Below are positions 1 through 7,476 of a DNA stretch of 8,735 nt, one piece after another (positions within the stretch are counted from its first letter, which is position 1; each line of letters starts with the position of its first letter). The notes under the pieces were generated by a model that worked only from the letters and a program-made list of their open reading frames with translations, did no database searches and had not been told where the DNA came from. The DNA is from Planctomycetaceae bacterium (lineage in GTDB: Bacteria; Planctomycetota; Planctomycetia; Pirellulales; Pirellulaceae). The position numbers were made by a program, and so were the translations under genes. Location of the stretch: positions 1 through 8,735 of the forward strand of contig JABHUV010000025.1 of assembly GCA_018658605.1 (NCBI GenBank). The letters are read 5' to 3'.

Positions 1-817
1 CCTCAGTCGCTTTGAACATCACAAACCCCATTAGTTTCAGGCACTTGACGTAGAATGGCCCAACGGGGAATTCAGGACGAGCGTGGCGGCCTGCCATAAT
101 GACGATCCGCCCATATTCTTTCATGACGGAGATGATGCCCTCCAAGTTTGGTTCGCGGAGCGTTTCCCAAAACACATCTACACCATGCGGAGCGGCTGCT
201 AGGATCGCTTCCAACTCGTCTTCGGTGTTATAGTTGATGACGACATCTGCCCCAAGTTCTCGACAGCGGGCAGTTTTTTCTTCATTACCGGCGGTGGTAA
301 TAACCGTTGCACCACAGCGTTTCGCCATTTGTAGTACCATCGCTCCGACACCTCCAGTACCTCCATGCACAAAGATTGTTTCACCTGCTTGGAGTTGTGC
401 GTCGCGAAATAGCCCTAAATGTGCCGTAACACCGACCAAAGAGCAAGCAGCTGCGTCGTTGTCGCTGACGTTGCTCGGAGTCGCATAGAGTTCGTCTTGT
501 TCAACCGCACAAAATTCAGCAAACGTGCCTTGCTTGCCCAACAAACCCTGATTTGTCCCCCAGACGCGATCACCAATCTTGAAACGCGTAACGTCATCAC
601 CAATCGCCTCAACGGTACCCGCCAAATCGCAACCAACGACGAACGGTTGTGGTAGCTCCCAGTAGTTAGCACCGTTGCGAATATACGTATCGACGGGGTT
701 CAGAGATACAGCGCCTACTCTGACTAAAACCCCTGTGCCACTGGCAATGGGTGCGTCAATGTCTCCGAATTGAATGTTACTGGCGGGACCACATTCGGTA
801 ATATATGCTGCTTTCAT
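1..817 (-). CDS. NADPH:quinone oxidoreductase, zeta-crystallin-type MDR protein (3' end beyond window)
   Basis: I translated 272 codons from the ATG at 817-815; the frame stays open to the left edge, so the C-terminus is missing (about 50-60 residues if it has the usual family length of 320-340). It is a medium-chain dehydrogenase/reductase. Residues 45-51 read NPVDTYI, typical of quinone reductase/zeta-crystallin proteins. The nucleotide-binding glycine loop HGGTGGVG lies at 151-158, at the start of the Rossmann domain, followed by the expected GATVITTAG strand. The cysteine ligands of zinc alcohol dehydrogenases are not evident, so it is probably a zinc-free NADPH-dependent reductase of quinones or other activated alkenes, in the cytoplasm. 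An AAGGAC Shine-Dalgarno lies at 828-833, 10 nt before the start. It is divergent from the phosphohexomutase gene. The exact substrate cannot be told. Confidence 0.9.
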   Translation of the reverse strand, partial: MKAAYITECGPASNIQFGDIDAPIASGTGVLVRVGAVSLNPVDTYIRNGANYWELPQPFVVGCDLAGTVEAIGDDVTRFKIGDRVWGTNQGLLGKQGTFAEFCAVEQDELYATPSNVSDNDAAACSLVGVTAHLGLFRDAQLQAGETIFVHGGTGGVGAMVLQMAKRCGATVITTAGNEEKTARCRELGADVVINYNTEDELEAILAAAPHGVDVFWETLREPNLEGIISVMKEYGRIVIMAGRHARPEFPVGPFYVKCLKLMGFVMFKATE

Positions 818-871
818 CGTATTTGATGTCCTTGCGTAAACGTACATTAAGTCAAGACGGTGTTTTGTGCC

Positions 872-899
872 ATTTTAGCGATTCGCGAGGCTACGTAAA
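872..899 (-). promoter_or_regulatory. Candidate sigma70-like promoter for the quinone oxidoreductase
   Basis: On the minus strand TTTACG (894-899, 4/6 match to the -35 consensus) is followed after 16 bp by TAAAAT (872-877, 5/6 match to the -10). This would start transcription near 865 and give a leader of about 48 nt before the ATG at 817. It is found by eye only; promoter preferences of this organism are unknown. Confidence 0.3.
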
Positions 900-1033
900 T
901 ATGCGGCAACTCAGTAATGTCGCGGCAGCTATTTTAGTCGTGAGTTTAAATATCTACAGGGAACTGCAACTGTGACGAGGATTTCATGTCTGAAATATGA
1001 TTGCGTTAACTGCCCAATTTAGGTTGAGCGGCG

Positions 1034-1039
1034 TATAAT
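1034..1039 (+). promoter_or_regulatory. Candidate -10 box for the phosphohexomutase gene
   Basis: A perfect TATAAT at 1034-1039 lies 50 bp before the ATG at 1090. The corresponding -35 region (about 1010-1016, TGCCCA) is a poor match, and there is no extended -10 TG. It could be a weak or activator-dependent promoter. The rest of the 818-1089 intergenic region shows no other gene I can support. Confidence 0.4.
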
Positions 1040-1089
1040 CGAGGCTCGTTGTTTTACCGGAACAGATTTTAGGTTGTTGTTAAATTCTG

Positions 1090-2958
1090 ATGGACCAACC
1101 CGATAAAAAAATAGATATAACAGAATTGGTTAGCCGTTCACAAGCTGCTGCGCATGCCGGTTTACTCTCAGATTCCGCGCTCAACAACTTAACACTTTGG
1201 TTAACGCAATCGCGTTATGCTCAATACGTCTCGGCGATTGCGATAGCTATCAGCGAAGAAAGTTGGCAGGAGTTGGATGACGTGTTTTGGACGGTAATTC
1301 CATTCGGCACTGGTGGGCGTCGCGGGCGTATGCATCCATTTGGCTCAAACGCAATCAATGACCGTACAATCGGTGAAAGCGCCCAAGGCTTGGCAAATTA
1401 CGTGCTCAATTCATCAGCTACGCAATCGACTACAATCGAGCGATTATCATGTGCAATCGGCTATGATACGCGACACCAATCACGTCATTTTGCAGAACTC
1501 TGTGCCGGAATTATGGTCGCCAACGGGTTTCATGTCTACTTTTTAGATGAGTATCGTGCCACACCACAAGTATCATTTTTGGTACGGCAAAAAGAATGTG
1601 CCTGTGGCATCATGGTTACTGCAAGTCACAATCCACCGAGAGATAACGCGGTAAAAATATATTGGAATGATGGTGGTCAAATATTACCTCCACACGATGC
1701 CGGTATTATTGAACAGGTGATGGAGCAAGTAGAAAATATAGAGGTACGTGATTTTGACGAAGCAGTTAGATCTGGTGATGTGACGATTTGTACCGCGGAG
1801 ATTGACGAGCTTTATCGAGCTGCCGTAGTCGAACATTGCAGCGCTCCGCGCCCTTCCTTAAATGGTCAGGTTTCTCGAGGATTAAAAGTGATTTATTCGC
1901 CGCTACACGGAGTTGGTGGATTTGTCGTCCCAGCAGTCTTACAGGCGTGTCAGTTTGATAATGTTGTTGTTTTTCCTGACCACGCGGAGCCAGACCCCAA
2001 TTTTACAAATGTACCTAACCATGTTTCAAATCCGGAAAATTCAGCGGTGTTTGATTCAATAATTCAATATGCTCAACAAGAAAGTGCAGATATTGTCTTA
2101 GCGACGGATCCTGATGCAGATCGCATGGGATGTGCAGCGCCAGTGAATTTCTCTGGCGAAAGCGCATGGAAGACGTTTAATGGCAACCAACTCTGTGCGA
2201 TGCTAGCTGCCTATCGAATGCAGTCGTTGCAGGATCAGGATCTACTAACCCCAAAGAGTTTCCAGGTCACTACCTTGGTGACAACTTCGTTGTTACGGCG
2301 AATTGGCGAGCACTATGGTGTTCAGACACGCGATGATTTATTGGTCGGGTTTAAATGGATTGCCTCAGCGATCGATGAAGGAGGGCCCAACGATTTCATC
2401 TATGGCACGGAAGAGTCCCATGGATTCATGGTTGGTGATTATTGCCGCGACAAGGATGGTGCAGCAGCTTGCATGTTGCTGTGTGAGTTAGCGGATGATC
2501 TAAAACAACAGGGGAAAACGTTACATGATTTCCTTGATTCACTTTACAGACAATTCGGCGTATATCAAGAAAGTTTGAAGACCATCTATATGCTTGGAAG
2601 CAGCGGAATGCAGCGGATGCAACAAGTGATGGATCAACTACGCAGCGCAAGCCCTTGCGAACTTGGCGGGCAGCAGGTGATTCGGATACGTGATTACTTG
2701 ACCCACCAGATAACAACTGCCGACGGAAGTGTGACCGTATTCAGTGGACCGACGGATAACTTGCTATTCTTTGAGTTAGAGACTGTCGGACATTATGTTG
2801 CCGTCCGTCCGTCAGGTACTGAACCTAAAATAAAATTCTATACGTTCACCAGAGCCGATATGGAAACAGGTTGTAGCGTCGAAAAAACTCAGGGTATTCT
2901 TAATGCGGTGATGCAGTTGATAGAAGACGATCTGCAGCGTTTCGTAGATACTGTATGA
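1090..2958 (+). CDS. Phospho-sugar mutase (alpha-D-phosphohexomutase, PGM2-like phosphoglucomutase/phosphomannomutase)
   Basis: A complete 622-residue cytoplasmic enzyme that probably moves phosphate between C1 and C6 (or C5) of a sugar phosphate, for example glucose-1-P/glucose-6-P. All four family signatures are present in order: the N-terminal FGTGGRRG loop (72-79); the phosphoserine loop TASHNP (177-182, catalytic Ser179); the magnesium loop DPDADRMG (340-347, Asp340/342/344); the sugar-binding loop GTEESHGF (439-446); and the phosphate-binding RPSGTEPKIK (573-582). The roughly 70-residue helical N-terminus before FGT and the GTEESHG loop point to the PGM2/PgcA-like branch, so phosphoglucomutase, phosphomannomutase and phosphopentomutase activities all remain possible. 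The ATG is preceded in frame by a TAA at 1081-1083, and no good Shine-Dalgarno is visible. It converges on the zinc-ribbon membrane protein gene, with only 28 bp between the stops. Confidence 0.95.
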   Translation: MDQPDKKIDITELVSRSQAAAHAGLLSDSALNNLTLWLTQSRYAQYVSAIAIAISEESWQELDDVFWTVIPFGTGGRRGRMHPFGSNAINDRTIGESAQGLANYVLNSSATQSTTIERLSCAIGYDTRHQSRHFAELCAGIMVANGFHVYFLDEYRATPQVSFLVRQKECACGIMVTASHNPPRDNAVKIYWNDGGQILPPHDAGIIEQVMEQVENIEVRDFDEAVRSGDVTICTAEIDELYRAAVVEHCSAPRPSLNGQVSRGLKVIYSPLHGVGGFVVPAVLQACQFDNVVVFPDHAEPDPNFTNVPNHVSNPENSAVFDSIIQYAQQESADIVLATDPDADRMGCAAPVNFSGESAWKTFNGNQLCAMLAAYRMQSLQDQDLLTPKSFQVTTLVTTSLLRRIGEHYGVQTRDDLLVGFKWIASAIDEGGPNDFIYGTEESHGFMVGDYCRDKDGAAACMLLCELADDLKQQGKTLHDFLDSLYRQFGVYQESLKTIYMLGSSGMQRMQQVMDQLRSASPCELGGQQVIRIRDYLTHQITTADGSVTVFSGPTDNLLFFELETVGHYVAVRPSGTEPKIKFYTFTRADMETGCSVEKTQGILNAVMQLIEDDLQRFVDTV

Positions 2959-2986
2959 TCACTGGGGAAAGCCCCTTCGACATGGT

Positions 2987-4906
2987 TTAGGGTGCCGTTT
3001 GTTCGTCGGTGACGCGTGCGAGGAAGGAAGCGTAGATTCCGATATTACGGGAGTAAATGGCCAGACAAACCCAAATGATGGTGATGCCGATTGCTTTGAT
3101 TATGAAATTTTCGGCTAACAGCGCAACTGGAAATGCAAGCATTGATATGACGATCATTGGTAGCGAGGTAAAGGCGAATTTAATGAGCAGTTCTGGAAAT
3201 CGCATGATTCGATGCTGTAGCATTCTTGAAAATGGCATGTAAAAGCGGTTGTTCTCGAAAATCGACAGTAAGGTGAAGGGAAAGATGACAGCCGTGACTA
3301 AAATGGCAAGTCCTAACGGTATGAAAATCATTGACTCGGGAAGGATTGCTGAAAGTAGTACGTATAACAATGCTGCTGGGATGGCTGCGGTTCCCATCGC
3401 AACGTAAATAATGAGAGATTCAAGAAACCAGTCCACGAAGTCAATTGGTGGCCATTCCGTTATTTCTAAATCACCATAAGCCGTTTGTCTGACGATGTTA
3501 ATCAAGGTTGTGAACGCAAAAATGCTGATTGCCATAGCGATGAGCGATGAAATCATGCTAAAGAAAAAAAATATATAAAGCCCCGCTGGCTGATCCCCGC
3601 CCGCAGCGCCCAATTGCAGAATGCCAGCGTTTACGATCCAAGCAATAGCCAGCATGGCAACACGAGATAATACGGATGCGTTGGTCCCCATCATCAACAG
3701 CATTTGCAGCCACGATATCTCCTCAAACTTATTTTCTGCCGCCGCAATTTTCTCGTGCTCTTTTTCTGCTTGTTCAAGTATCACATTGTCGATATCTTCG
3801 GGGGAGCGGCCAATTTGTTCACGTAGATTAGGAGATGCTGAAAGGTCAAAAGCAGGTTGTTCCGTGATTAATTCTAATCCTAAACCATGTTTCATTCTTT
3901 TGACTGGAGTTGGCATTGGGTTCGGACGATCGATGCCCAACGGTTTAAAGCAGTCGGGACAGGCGACTGTGGAATCAATGTCTTCCGGTGTGACTGCTAC
4001 GGCAGTATTGCATACAGGGCAAACAACAGCCCATTCGATTACCAGTTCATACTCGACTTCAGGCTTCACTGCCACAGGCTGCTTAACGGCTTTGGGGGCA
4101 ATCTTGGTTACAGCACTATTTACTTCATGACCAGAATTGGTGGTTACATCAATCCGGCGGCGCGTCGGTATTGGTAGCTTAGCAGGCGCGTCGACGGTGA
4201 CTGGACCAGAACAGCATGGACATTGTAAGGTTTCGCCGATGTCCTCGGGATTTACCGTCAAATGTGTGTTGCAGGTCTGGCAAGCGATATCCCATTGGAC
4301 AATTAATTCAAAATCGCCAGTAGGGACTGGTGATATTGTCTGTACCTGCTGGGTTGTTGGACTAGCGAGAGTAGGATCTAAGTTGTAATCCTCGTATCCT
4401 CCGAGGTCATCAATTGGTTCAAGATCAATGATTTCTTCTGCGGGCTCGATTACTTCTGCTGGCTCAGGTAGAGATGGCGCTAGTGGCGTTTGAGCTATTT
4501 CAGTCGTCGGTTCTTCTACTTGGTCTCGTGGTTGTTCGGTAGGTTGTTCGGTAGGTTGTTTTTGCTGTGCAATTGGTGCCTTAGCGGTTGCTTCAACCGG
4601 TACTTCAACAACGACCGATTCTAAGCAATTCTCGCATAATATTTCTTCACCAATCTGCTCTGTCTTCGCAAATAGCTGAGTTTGACAGATGGGGCAACTG
4701 AGGACGATTGAGCCAGCTACATTCTGGTGGCTACTGCTCGACGAAGGCGAGTGAGCATTAGGCGTTTGTGATTCGGAGATGTATGAGGGTAGCCGAATTG
4801 TCTTGCCGCACTCTGAACAAGGTTGACGATTGCCAGCGAATTCCACTGGTGCTCGGTGCTGTACATCACAATGAGGGCACTGAAATTGAATTTCATTCGC
4901 TACCAA
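2987..4906 (-). CDS. Membrane protein with four N-terminal zinc ribbons, function unknown
   Basis: 639 residues, no named family recognised. Four zinc ribbons share exactly the same spacing, CX2C-X16-CX2C: Cys10/13/30/33, Cys71/74/91/94, Cys209/212/229/232 and Cys296/299/316/319. Ribbons 3 and 4 sit in an obviously duplicated unit (about 198-250 and 285-338) with matching W, CNT, PEDI and PTP motifs. Between ribbons 2 and 3 is a Pro/Glu-rich acidic linker (about 100-195). A charged, probably helical stretch (about 360-396) precedes some six hydrophobic segments near 412-436, 442-470, 495-521, 526-549, 573-598 and 602-629. I expect the ribbons to face the cytoplasm and bind zinc, nucleic acid or protein, but this is inference. 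The start is TTG (4906-4904): no in-frame ATG lies upstream near it, it sits 9 codons before the first ribbon cysteine, and AGAGGA lies about 11 nt upstream. It begins 44 bp after the phosphodiesterase stop and may be co-transcribed with it. Confidence 0.85.
   Translation of the reverse strand: MVANEIQFQCPHCDVQHRAPVEFAGNRQPCSECGKTIRLPSYISESQTPNAHSPSSSSSHQNVAGSIVLSCPICQTQLFAKTEQIGEEILCENCLESVVVEVPVEATAKAPIAQQKQPTEQPTEQPRDQVEEPTTEIAQTPLAPSLPEPAEVIEPAEEIIDLEPIDDLGGYEDYNLDPTLASPTTQQVQTISPVPTGDFELIVQWDIACQTCNTHLTVNPEDIGETLQCPCCSGPVTVDAPAKLPIPTRRRIDVTTNSGHEVNSAVTKIAPKAVKQPVAVKPEVEYELVIEWAVVCPVCNTAVAVTPEDIDSTVACPDCFKPLGIDRPNPMPTPVKRMKHGLGLELITEQPAFDLSASPNLREQIGRSPEDIDNVILEQAEKEHEKIAAAENKFEEISWLQMLLMMGTNASVLSRVAMLAIAWIVNAGILQLGAAGGDQPAGLYIFFFFSMISSLIAMAISIFAFTTLINIVRQTAYGDLEITEWPPIDFVDWFLESLIIYVAMGTAAIPAALLYVLLSAILPESMIFIPLGLAILVTAVIFPFTLLSIFENNRFYMPFSRMLQHRIMRFPELLIKFAFTSLPMIVISMLAFPVALLAENFIIKAIGITIIWVCLAIYSRNIGIYASFLARVTDEQTAP
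4530..4560 (-). repeat. 12-bp tandem repeat inside the zinc-ribbon protein linker
   Basis: On the plus strand the unit GGTTGTTCGGTA occurs 2.6 times without mismatch. On the coding strand it encodes Gln-Pro-Thr-Glu repeats (residues 117-126) in the Pro/Glu-rich linker between zinc ribbons 2 and 3. It is in frame, so copy changes would lengthen or shorten the linker only. Confidence 0.85.
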
Positions 4907-4950
4907 AGCTGGGTGATTCCTCTGGTGGAAGGGAGTCGAGTTGTTATTGG

Positions 4951-5823
4951 TTACTTCGTCAAATTTAAAACGCTACGGATTTGTTTAGGTGTGTCCGTAA
5001 TAATACCGTCGATGCCCGCCGTGACAAGTTTTGAAGCTTCTGCTGGGTCGTTTACTGTGTACACCCATAGCTTCCAACCTTGTGCATGTACCAAATTAAT
5101 CATCTCGGGCGTCACGTCCTTATAACTCCAACCGACCACCTGTGCGCCGGTAAGTTTGATTTTGGAAATATCGGACTTCGTAAATTCATTTCCACCTAAT
5201 GCACCGAGAATTAAATCTGGGCAAAGTTTGTGGCAGGTTGCCAAGTAGTCCCAATCAAATGCTTGTACGACGACGTCTGCCACGAGTTTATGTTTTTGCA
5301 GCAAGGCAACTGCGGTTTTGGCATCGCCCTTTTTCCGTTCAATCAACGTGACGGAACCTTGCTGGATTGTATTGAGGCTCTCAAGAAGTGTAGGGATCTT
5401 CGTGCCTTGAAATTGTTTGTTTTTCCAAAGACCGGCATCAAGCGTCTTCAATTCTTCCCATGTGAGTGAACCCGCTGGGACTTTGGCGAGCCCAAGTTTC
5501 TGTGTAATGTTAGTCGTGCGATCGAGGGTCGAATCATGAAAAGTAAAGGGTATCCCATCACGGCTGTGATAATAGTCTAGTTCGATCATATCCGCTTTGG
5601 CTTTAATCGCGGAGCGAAACGCTGGCAGAGTATTCTCGGGATGCGTCGCACTGTCTCCACGGTGTGCGATCACGATTGGCGAGTCTTGAAACACAATCTG
5701 CTGTGCGCGTCCTTTGGTAACCGCTCTGAGTGCGCATACTTGCTCCAACGAGATAGTTAAAAAACAACTGAAGCTCAACAAAAAGAAAGGGGTTATCAAA
5801 AGGAGTCGTAGGCTTTGAGTCAT
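4951..5823 (-). CDS. Exported glycerophosphodiester phosphodiesterase (GDPD)
   Basis: 290 residues. It hydrolyses glycerophosphodiesters (phospholipid head-group remnants) to glycerol-3-phosphate and an alcohol. The TIM-barrel GDPD family residues are all present: HRG (54-56) and PENT (62-65), the metal-binding ELD (81-83, Glu81 and Asp83), the catalytic HD (96-97), IERK (161-164, Glu162), and the closing GIDGIITDTP (270-279) after WVYTVND (253-259). The first 30 or so residues are hydrophobic with a single Arg6, consistent with a signal peptide or membrane anchor, so it probably acts in the periplasm. Cys20 does not sit in a proper lipobox (Ser at -3). The ATG at 5823-5821 has only a weak Shine-Dalgarno. 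It starts 81 bp after frr and is followed by the zinc-ribbon protein 44 bp on; no clear terminator separates them. The true in vivo substrate is unknown. Confidence 0.93.
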   Translation of the reverse strand: MTQSLRLLLITPFFLLSFSCFLTISLEQVCALRAVTKGRAQQIVFQDSPIVIAHRGDSATHPENTLPAFRSAIKAKADMIELDYYHSRDGIPFTFHDSTLDRTTNITQKLGLAKVPAGSLTWEELKTLDAGLWKNKQFQGTKIPTLLESLNTIQQGSVTLIERKKGDAKTAVALLQKHKLVADVVVQAFDWDYLATCHKLCPDLILGALGGNEFTKSDISKIKLTGAQVVGWSYKDVTPEMINLVHAQGWKLWVYTVNDPAEASKLVTAGIDGIITDTPKQIRSVLNLTK

Positions 5824-5904
5824 GAAATGCGCAAACCTGGGAAAAGTAAAAAAGAGAAATGGCGGCTGTTTGAATTTTGCCTTGTTAAGTCCTATTTGCT
5901 TTTA

Positions 5905-6465
5905 CTAGCTAGCTTCCATAACTTCTGCTTCGCGGTTTTGAGCAGCTTCGTTGACGCTCGTTTCATATTTCTTTGTCAAATCTTGGATTTCGTTTTTGAG
6001 GTCATCTCGCAAGTCTTCGTTGAGGTTCTTGTCTTTTTCAGCTTGCTCCGCCGCTTTGTTTCCATCACGACGAATATTGCGAATCGAGACACGAGTTTCT
6101 TCAGCTAGTTCCTTGATTCGTGAAACCATCTTCTGTCGTACTTCACCAGATAAGGCAGGAATGTTGATGCGTACCACATTGCCGTCACCTTGAGGATTGA
6201 ATCCAAGGTCACTAGCGATTAAGGCCTTTTCAATGTCTTTGATGACACTGGGGTCATACGGGCGAATGACAATTTGTTGTGGTTCCGGGCAACCAACACT
6301 GGCGAGTTGCTTTAGAGGAGTTTGTGAACCATAGCAGTCGACCTTGATGGAATCCACCAACCCTGGGTTCGCTCGCCCTGTGCGAATGCCGGCTAGGTTG
6401 CTCCGTAAATGTTCTACGGCTTTGTCCATTCGTTCTTCGGTGTCCATTAGAATTTGGTCGTACAT
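5905..6465 (-). CDS. frr: Ribosome recycling factor
   Basis: 186 residues, the normal length for RRF, which with EF-G splits post-termination ribosomes in the cytoplasm. The sequence aligns by eye along its whole length with bacterial RRF: the N-terminal helix with AGIRTGRANPGLVD (25-38), the YGSQTPLKQLASV segment (45-57) opening domain II, SDLGFNPQGDG (85-95), and the signature RNIRRD (129-134) containing Arg129 and Arg132, which are conserved in E. coli RRF and important for activity. The C-terminal helix is acidic and lysine-rich as expected. The ATG is preceded by a GAAGAG purine stretch about 9 nt upstream. It follows pyrH as in most bacteria, but with a 150-bp gap that seems to carry its own promoter. 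Confidence 0.98.
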   Translation of the reverse strand: MYDQILMDTEERMDKAVEHLRSNLAGIRTGRANPGLVDSIKVDCYGSQTPLKQLASVGCPEPQQIVIRPYDPSVIKDIEKALIASDLGFNPQGDGNVVRINIPALSGEVRQKMVSRIKELAEETRVSIRNIRRDGNKAAEQAEKDKNLNEDLRDDLKNEIQDLTKKYETSVNEAAQNREAEVMEAS

Positions 6466-6537
6466 TTTAAAATTCTCTTCGTCGAAATTGTGAATGTTCT
6501 TGTTTTAGATACGCTAGGAATTTGAGATGCAATAGTA

Positions 6538-6567
6538 ATTATCACTGATACAAATGGTCGCTGTCTA
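6538..6567 (-). promoter_or_regulatory. Candidate sigma70-like promoter upstream of frr
   Basis: On the minus strand TAGACA (6562-6567, 5/6 match to the -35) and GATAAT (6538-6543, 5/6 match to the -10) are 18 bp apart, in the 150-bp gap between pyrH and frr. Transcription would start near 6531, about 65 nt before the frr ATG. It is the best consensus match I found in any gap of the window. Confidence 0.45.
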
Positions 6568-6615
6568 GTGTTTGTGCTACCGAAAACCTGGACCTCTATG
6601 TGGCAGGTCTTTAGA

Positions 6616-7353
6616 TTAGCTAATGCGAGTACCGAGTTTTTCGCCTTGTACGGCTCGTACAATATTTCCGTCCGTCTTGTAGTTGAACACTAATACGGGC
6701 ATTTCGTTTTCCATGCAATGTGAAATGGCGGTACTGTCCATCACACGCAAACCCTGTTCCATCACTGTCTGGAACTCCAGTTCGGGATAAAATACCGCAT
6801 GTGGGTTCTTTTCTGGGTCTTCGCTGTAAACACCGTCGACACGCGTCGCTTTCAGAAGAATATCTGCTTCTAATTCCATCGCTCGTTGAGCGGCTGCGGT
6901 GTCCGTGGTGACGTACGGGCTGCCTGTTCCGGCAGCTAAGATAACGATTCGCCCTTTTTCCAAGTGCCTGCTTGCGCGACGGCGAATATAGGGCTCAGCC
7001 ACTCCGTCCATCCGAATTGCTGACATGACGCGGGTTTGACAGCCAATGCACTCCAGAGCATCTTGTAAGGCCAATGCGTTGATGACTGTTGCTAGCATTC
7101 CCATGTAATGTGCTGTAGCTTCGTGGATGGATACATTTTTTTCTTTGAATTGAGCACCACGTAGAATGTTACCACCTCCGCATACGATCGCTACTTGGCA
7201 ACCTTGCTCTACGGCAAGCTTGATTTGTCGAGAAATATCGGCAACCTCTTCCATGTTGATACCACGCTCGCCAGCACGGCTTAGACTTTCGCCGGAAAGC
7301 TTGAGGACAACACGACGATAGATAGGATTGGCTTCGTCTGTTGCGGCAGTCAT
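6616..7353 (-). CDS. pyrH: UMP kinase (uridylate kinase)
   Basis: 245 residues, typical of bacterial PyrH, which phosphorylates UMP to UDP with ATP and is unrelated to eukaryotic UMP/CMP kinases. Amino-acid-kinase motifs are seen in order: VLKLSGE (16-22) for ATP phosphates, GGGN (59-62) with Arg65, [18 protein letters not shown] (84-101), [13 protein letters not shown] (142-154), and [11 protein letters not shown] (170-180) for the adenine/ribose side, then VMDSTA (204-209). One oddity: residue 82 is His (codon CAT) in the AHYMGM segment, where most relatives have Asp (ADYMGM, or GDHMGM in E. coli). The ATG at 7353-7351 has a good AAGGAC Shine-Dalgarno at 7361-7366, 8 nt away. It is cut off from tsf by an intrinsic terminator, so it probably has its own promoter, though only a weak AATAAT is visible upstream. 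Confidence 0.98.
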   Translation of the reverse strand: MTAATDEANPIYRRVVLKLSGESLSRAGERGINMEEVADISRQIKLAVEQGCQVAIVCGGGNILRGAQFKEKNVSIHEATAHYMGMLATVINALALQDALECIGCQTRVMSAIRMDGVAEPYIRRRASRHLEKGRIVILAAGTGSPYVTTDTAAAQRAMELEADILLKATRVDGVYSEDPEKNPHAVFYPELEFQTVMEQGLRVMDSTAISHCMENEMPVLVFNYKTDGNIVRAVQGEKLGTRIS

Positions 7354-7421
7354 ACTCGGAGTCCTTCAATAATGAATTATTAGTGTCTGTTTGCTTTGGA
7401 TTAGGGTAGCAATAAAAGTTC

Positions 7422-7454
7422 AAAAAGTAAGCCCCGATTTTACTCGGGGCTTAC
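7422..7454 (-). terminator. Rho-independent terminator after tsf
   Basis: A perfect 11-bp GC-rich stem (7444-7454 pairing with 7427-7437, GTAAGCCCCGA on the transcribed strand) with a 6-nt loop is followed directly by five T residues on the minus strand (7426-7422). It begins 22 nt after the tsf stop codon. There is no T-run on the other side, so it works for minus-strand transcripts only. It should end or strongly attenuate the rpsB-tsf message before pyrH. Confidence 0.93.
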
Positions 7455-7476
7455 AAATTCTGCTATTGTATTTCGA

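Noticed and set aside
901..975. 24-codon plus-strand ORF between the oxidoreductase and mutase genes, with a hydrophobic peptide
   Set aside because: No Shine-Dalgarno, no recognisable sequence, and it lies between the candidate promoters of the two divergent genes. A chance ORF is the simpler reading.
2964..2975. GGGG-AAAG-CCCC hairpin between the convergent stops
   Set aside because: The stem is only 4 bp and there is no T-run on either side, so it cannot be supported as a bidirectional terminator.
3621..4130. 169-codon plus-strand open frame opposite the zinc-ribbon gene
   Set aside because: It is antisense to a well-supported coding region with clear ribbons and membrane segments, and its serine/threonine-rich product shows no motif. 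It is a shadow of the minus-strand gene.
5764..5766. Cys20 of the phosphodiesterase as a lipoprotein cysteine
   Set aside because: The preceding residues Ser-Phe-Ser do not fit a lipobox, which needs Leu/Val/Ile-like at -3 and a small residue at -2 to -1. An ordinary signal peptide or anchor is more likely.
6583..6609. Possible terminator after pyrH (ACCTG/CAGGT or GACCT/AGGTC stem followed by three T)
   Set aside because: Two competing 5-bp stems with loops of 9-13 nt and a short T-run make weak structures; termination there is not supported without transcript data.
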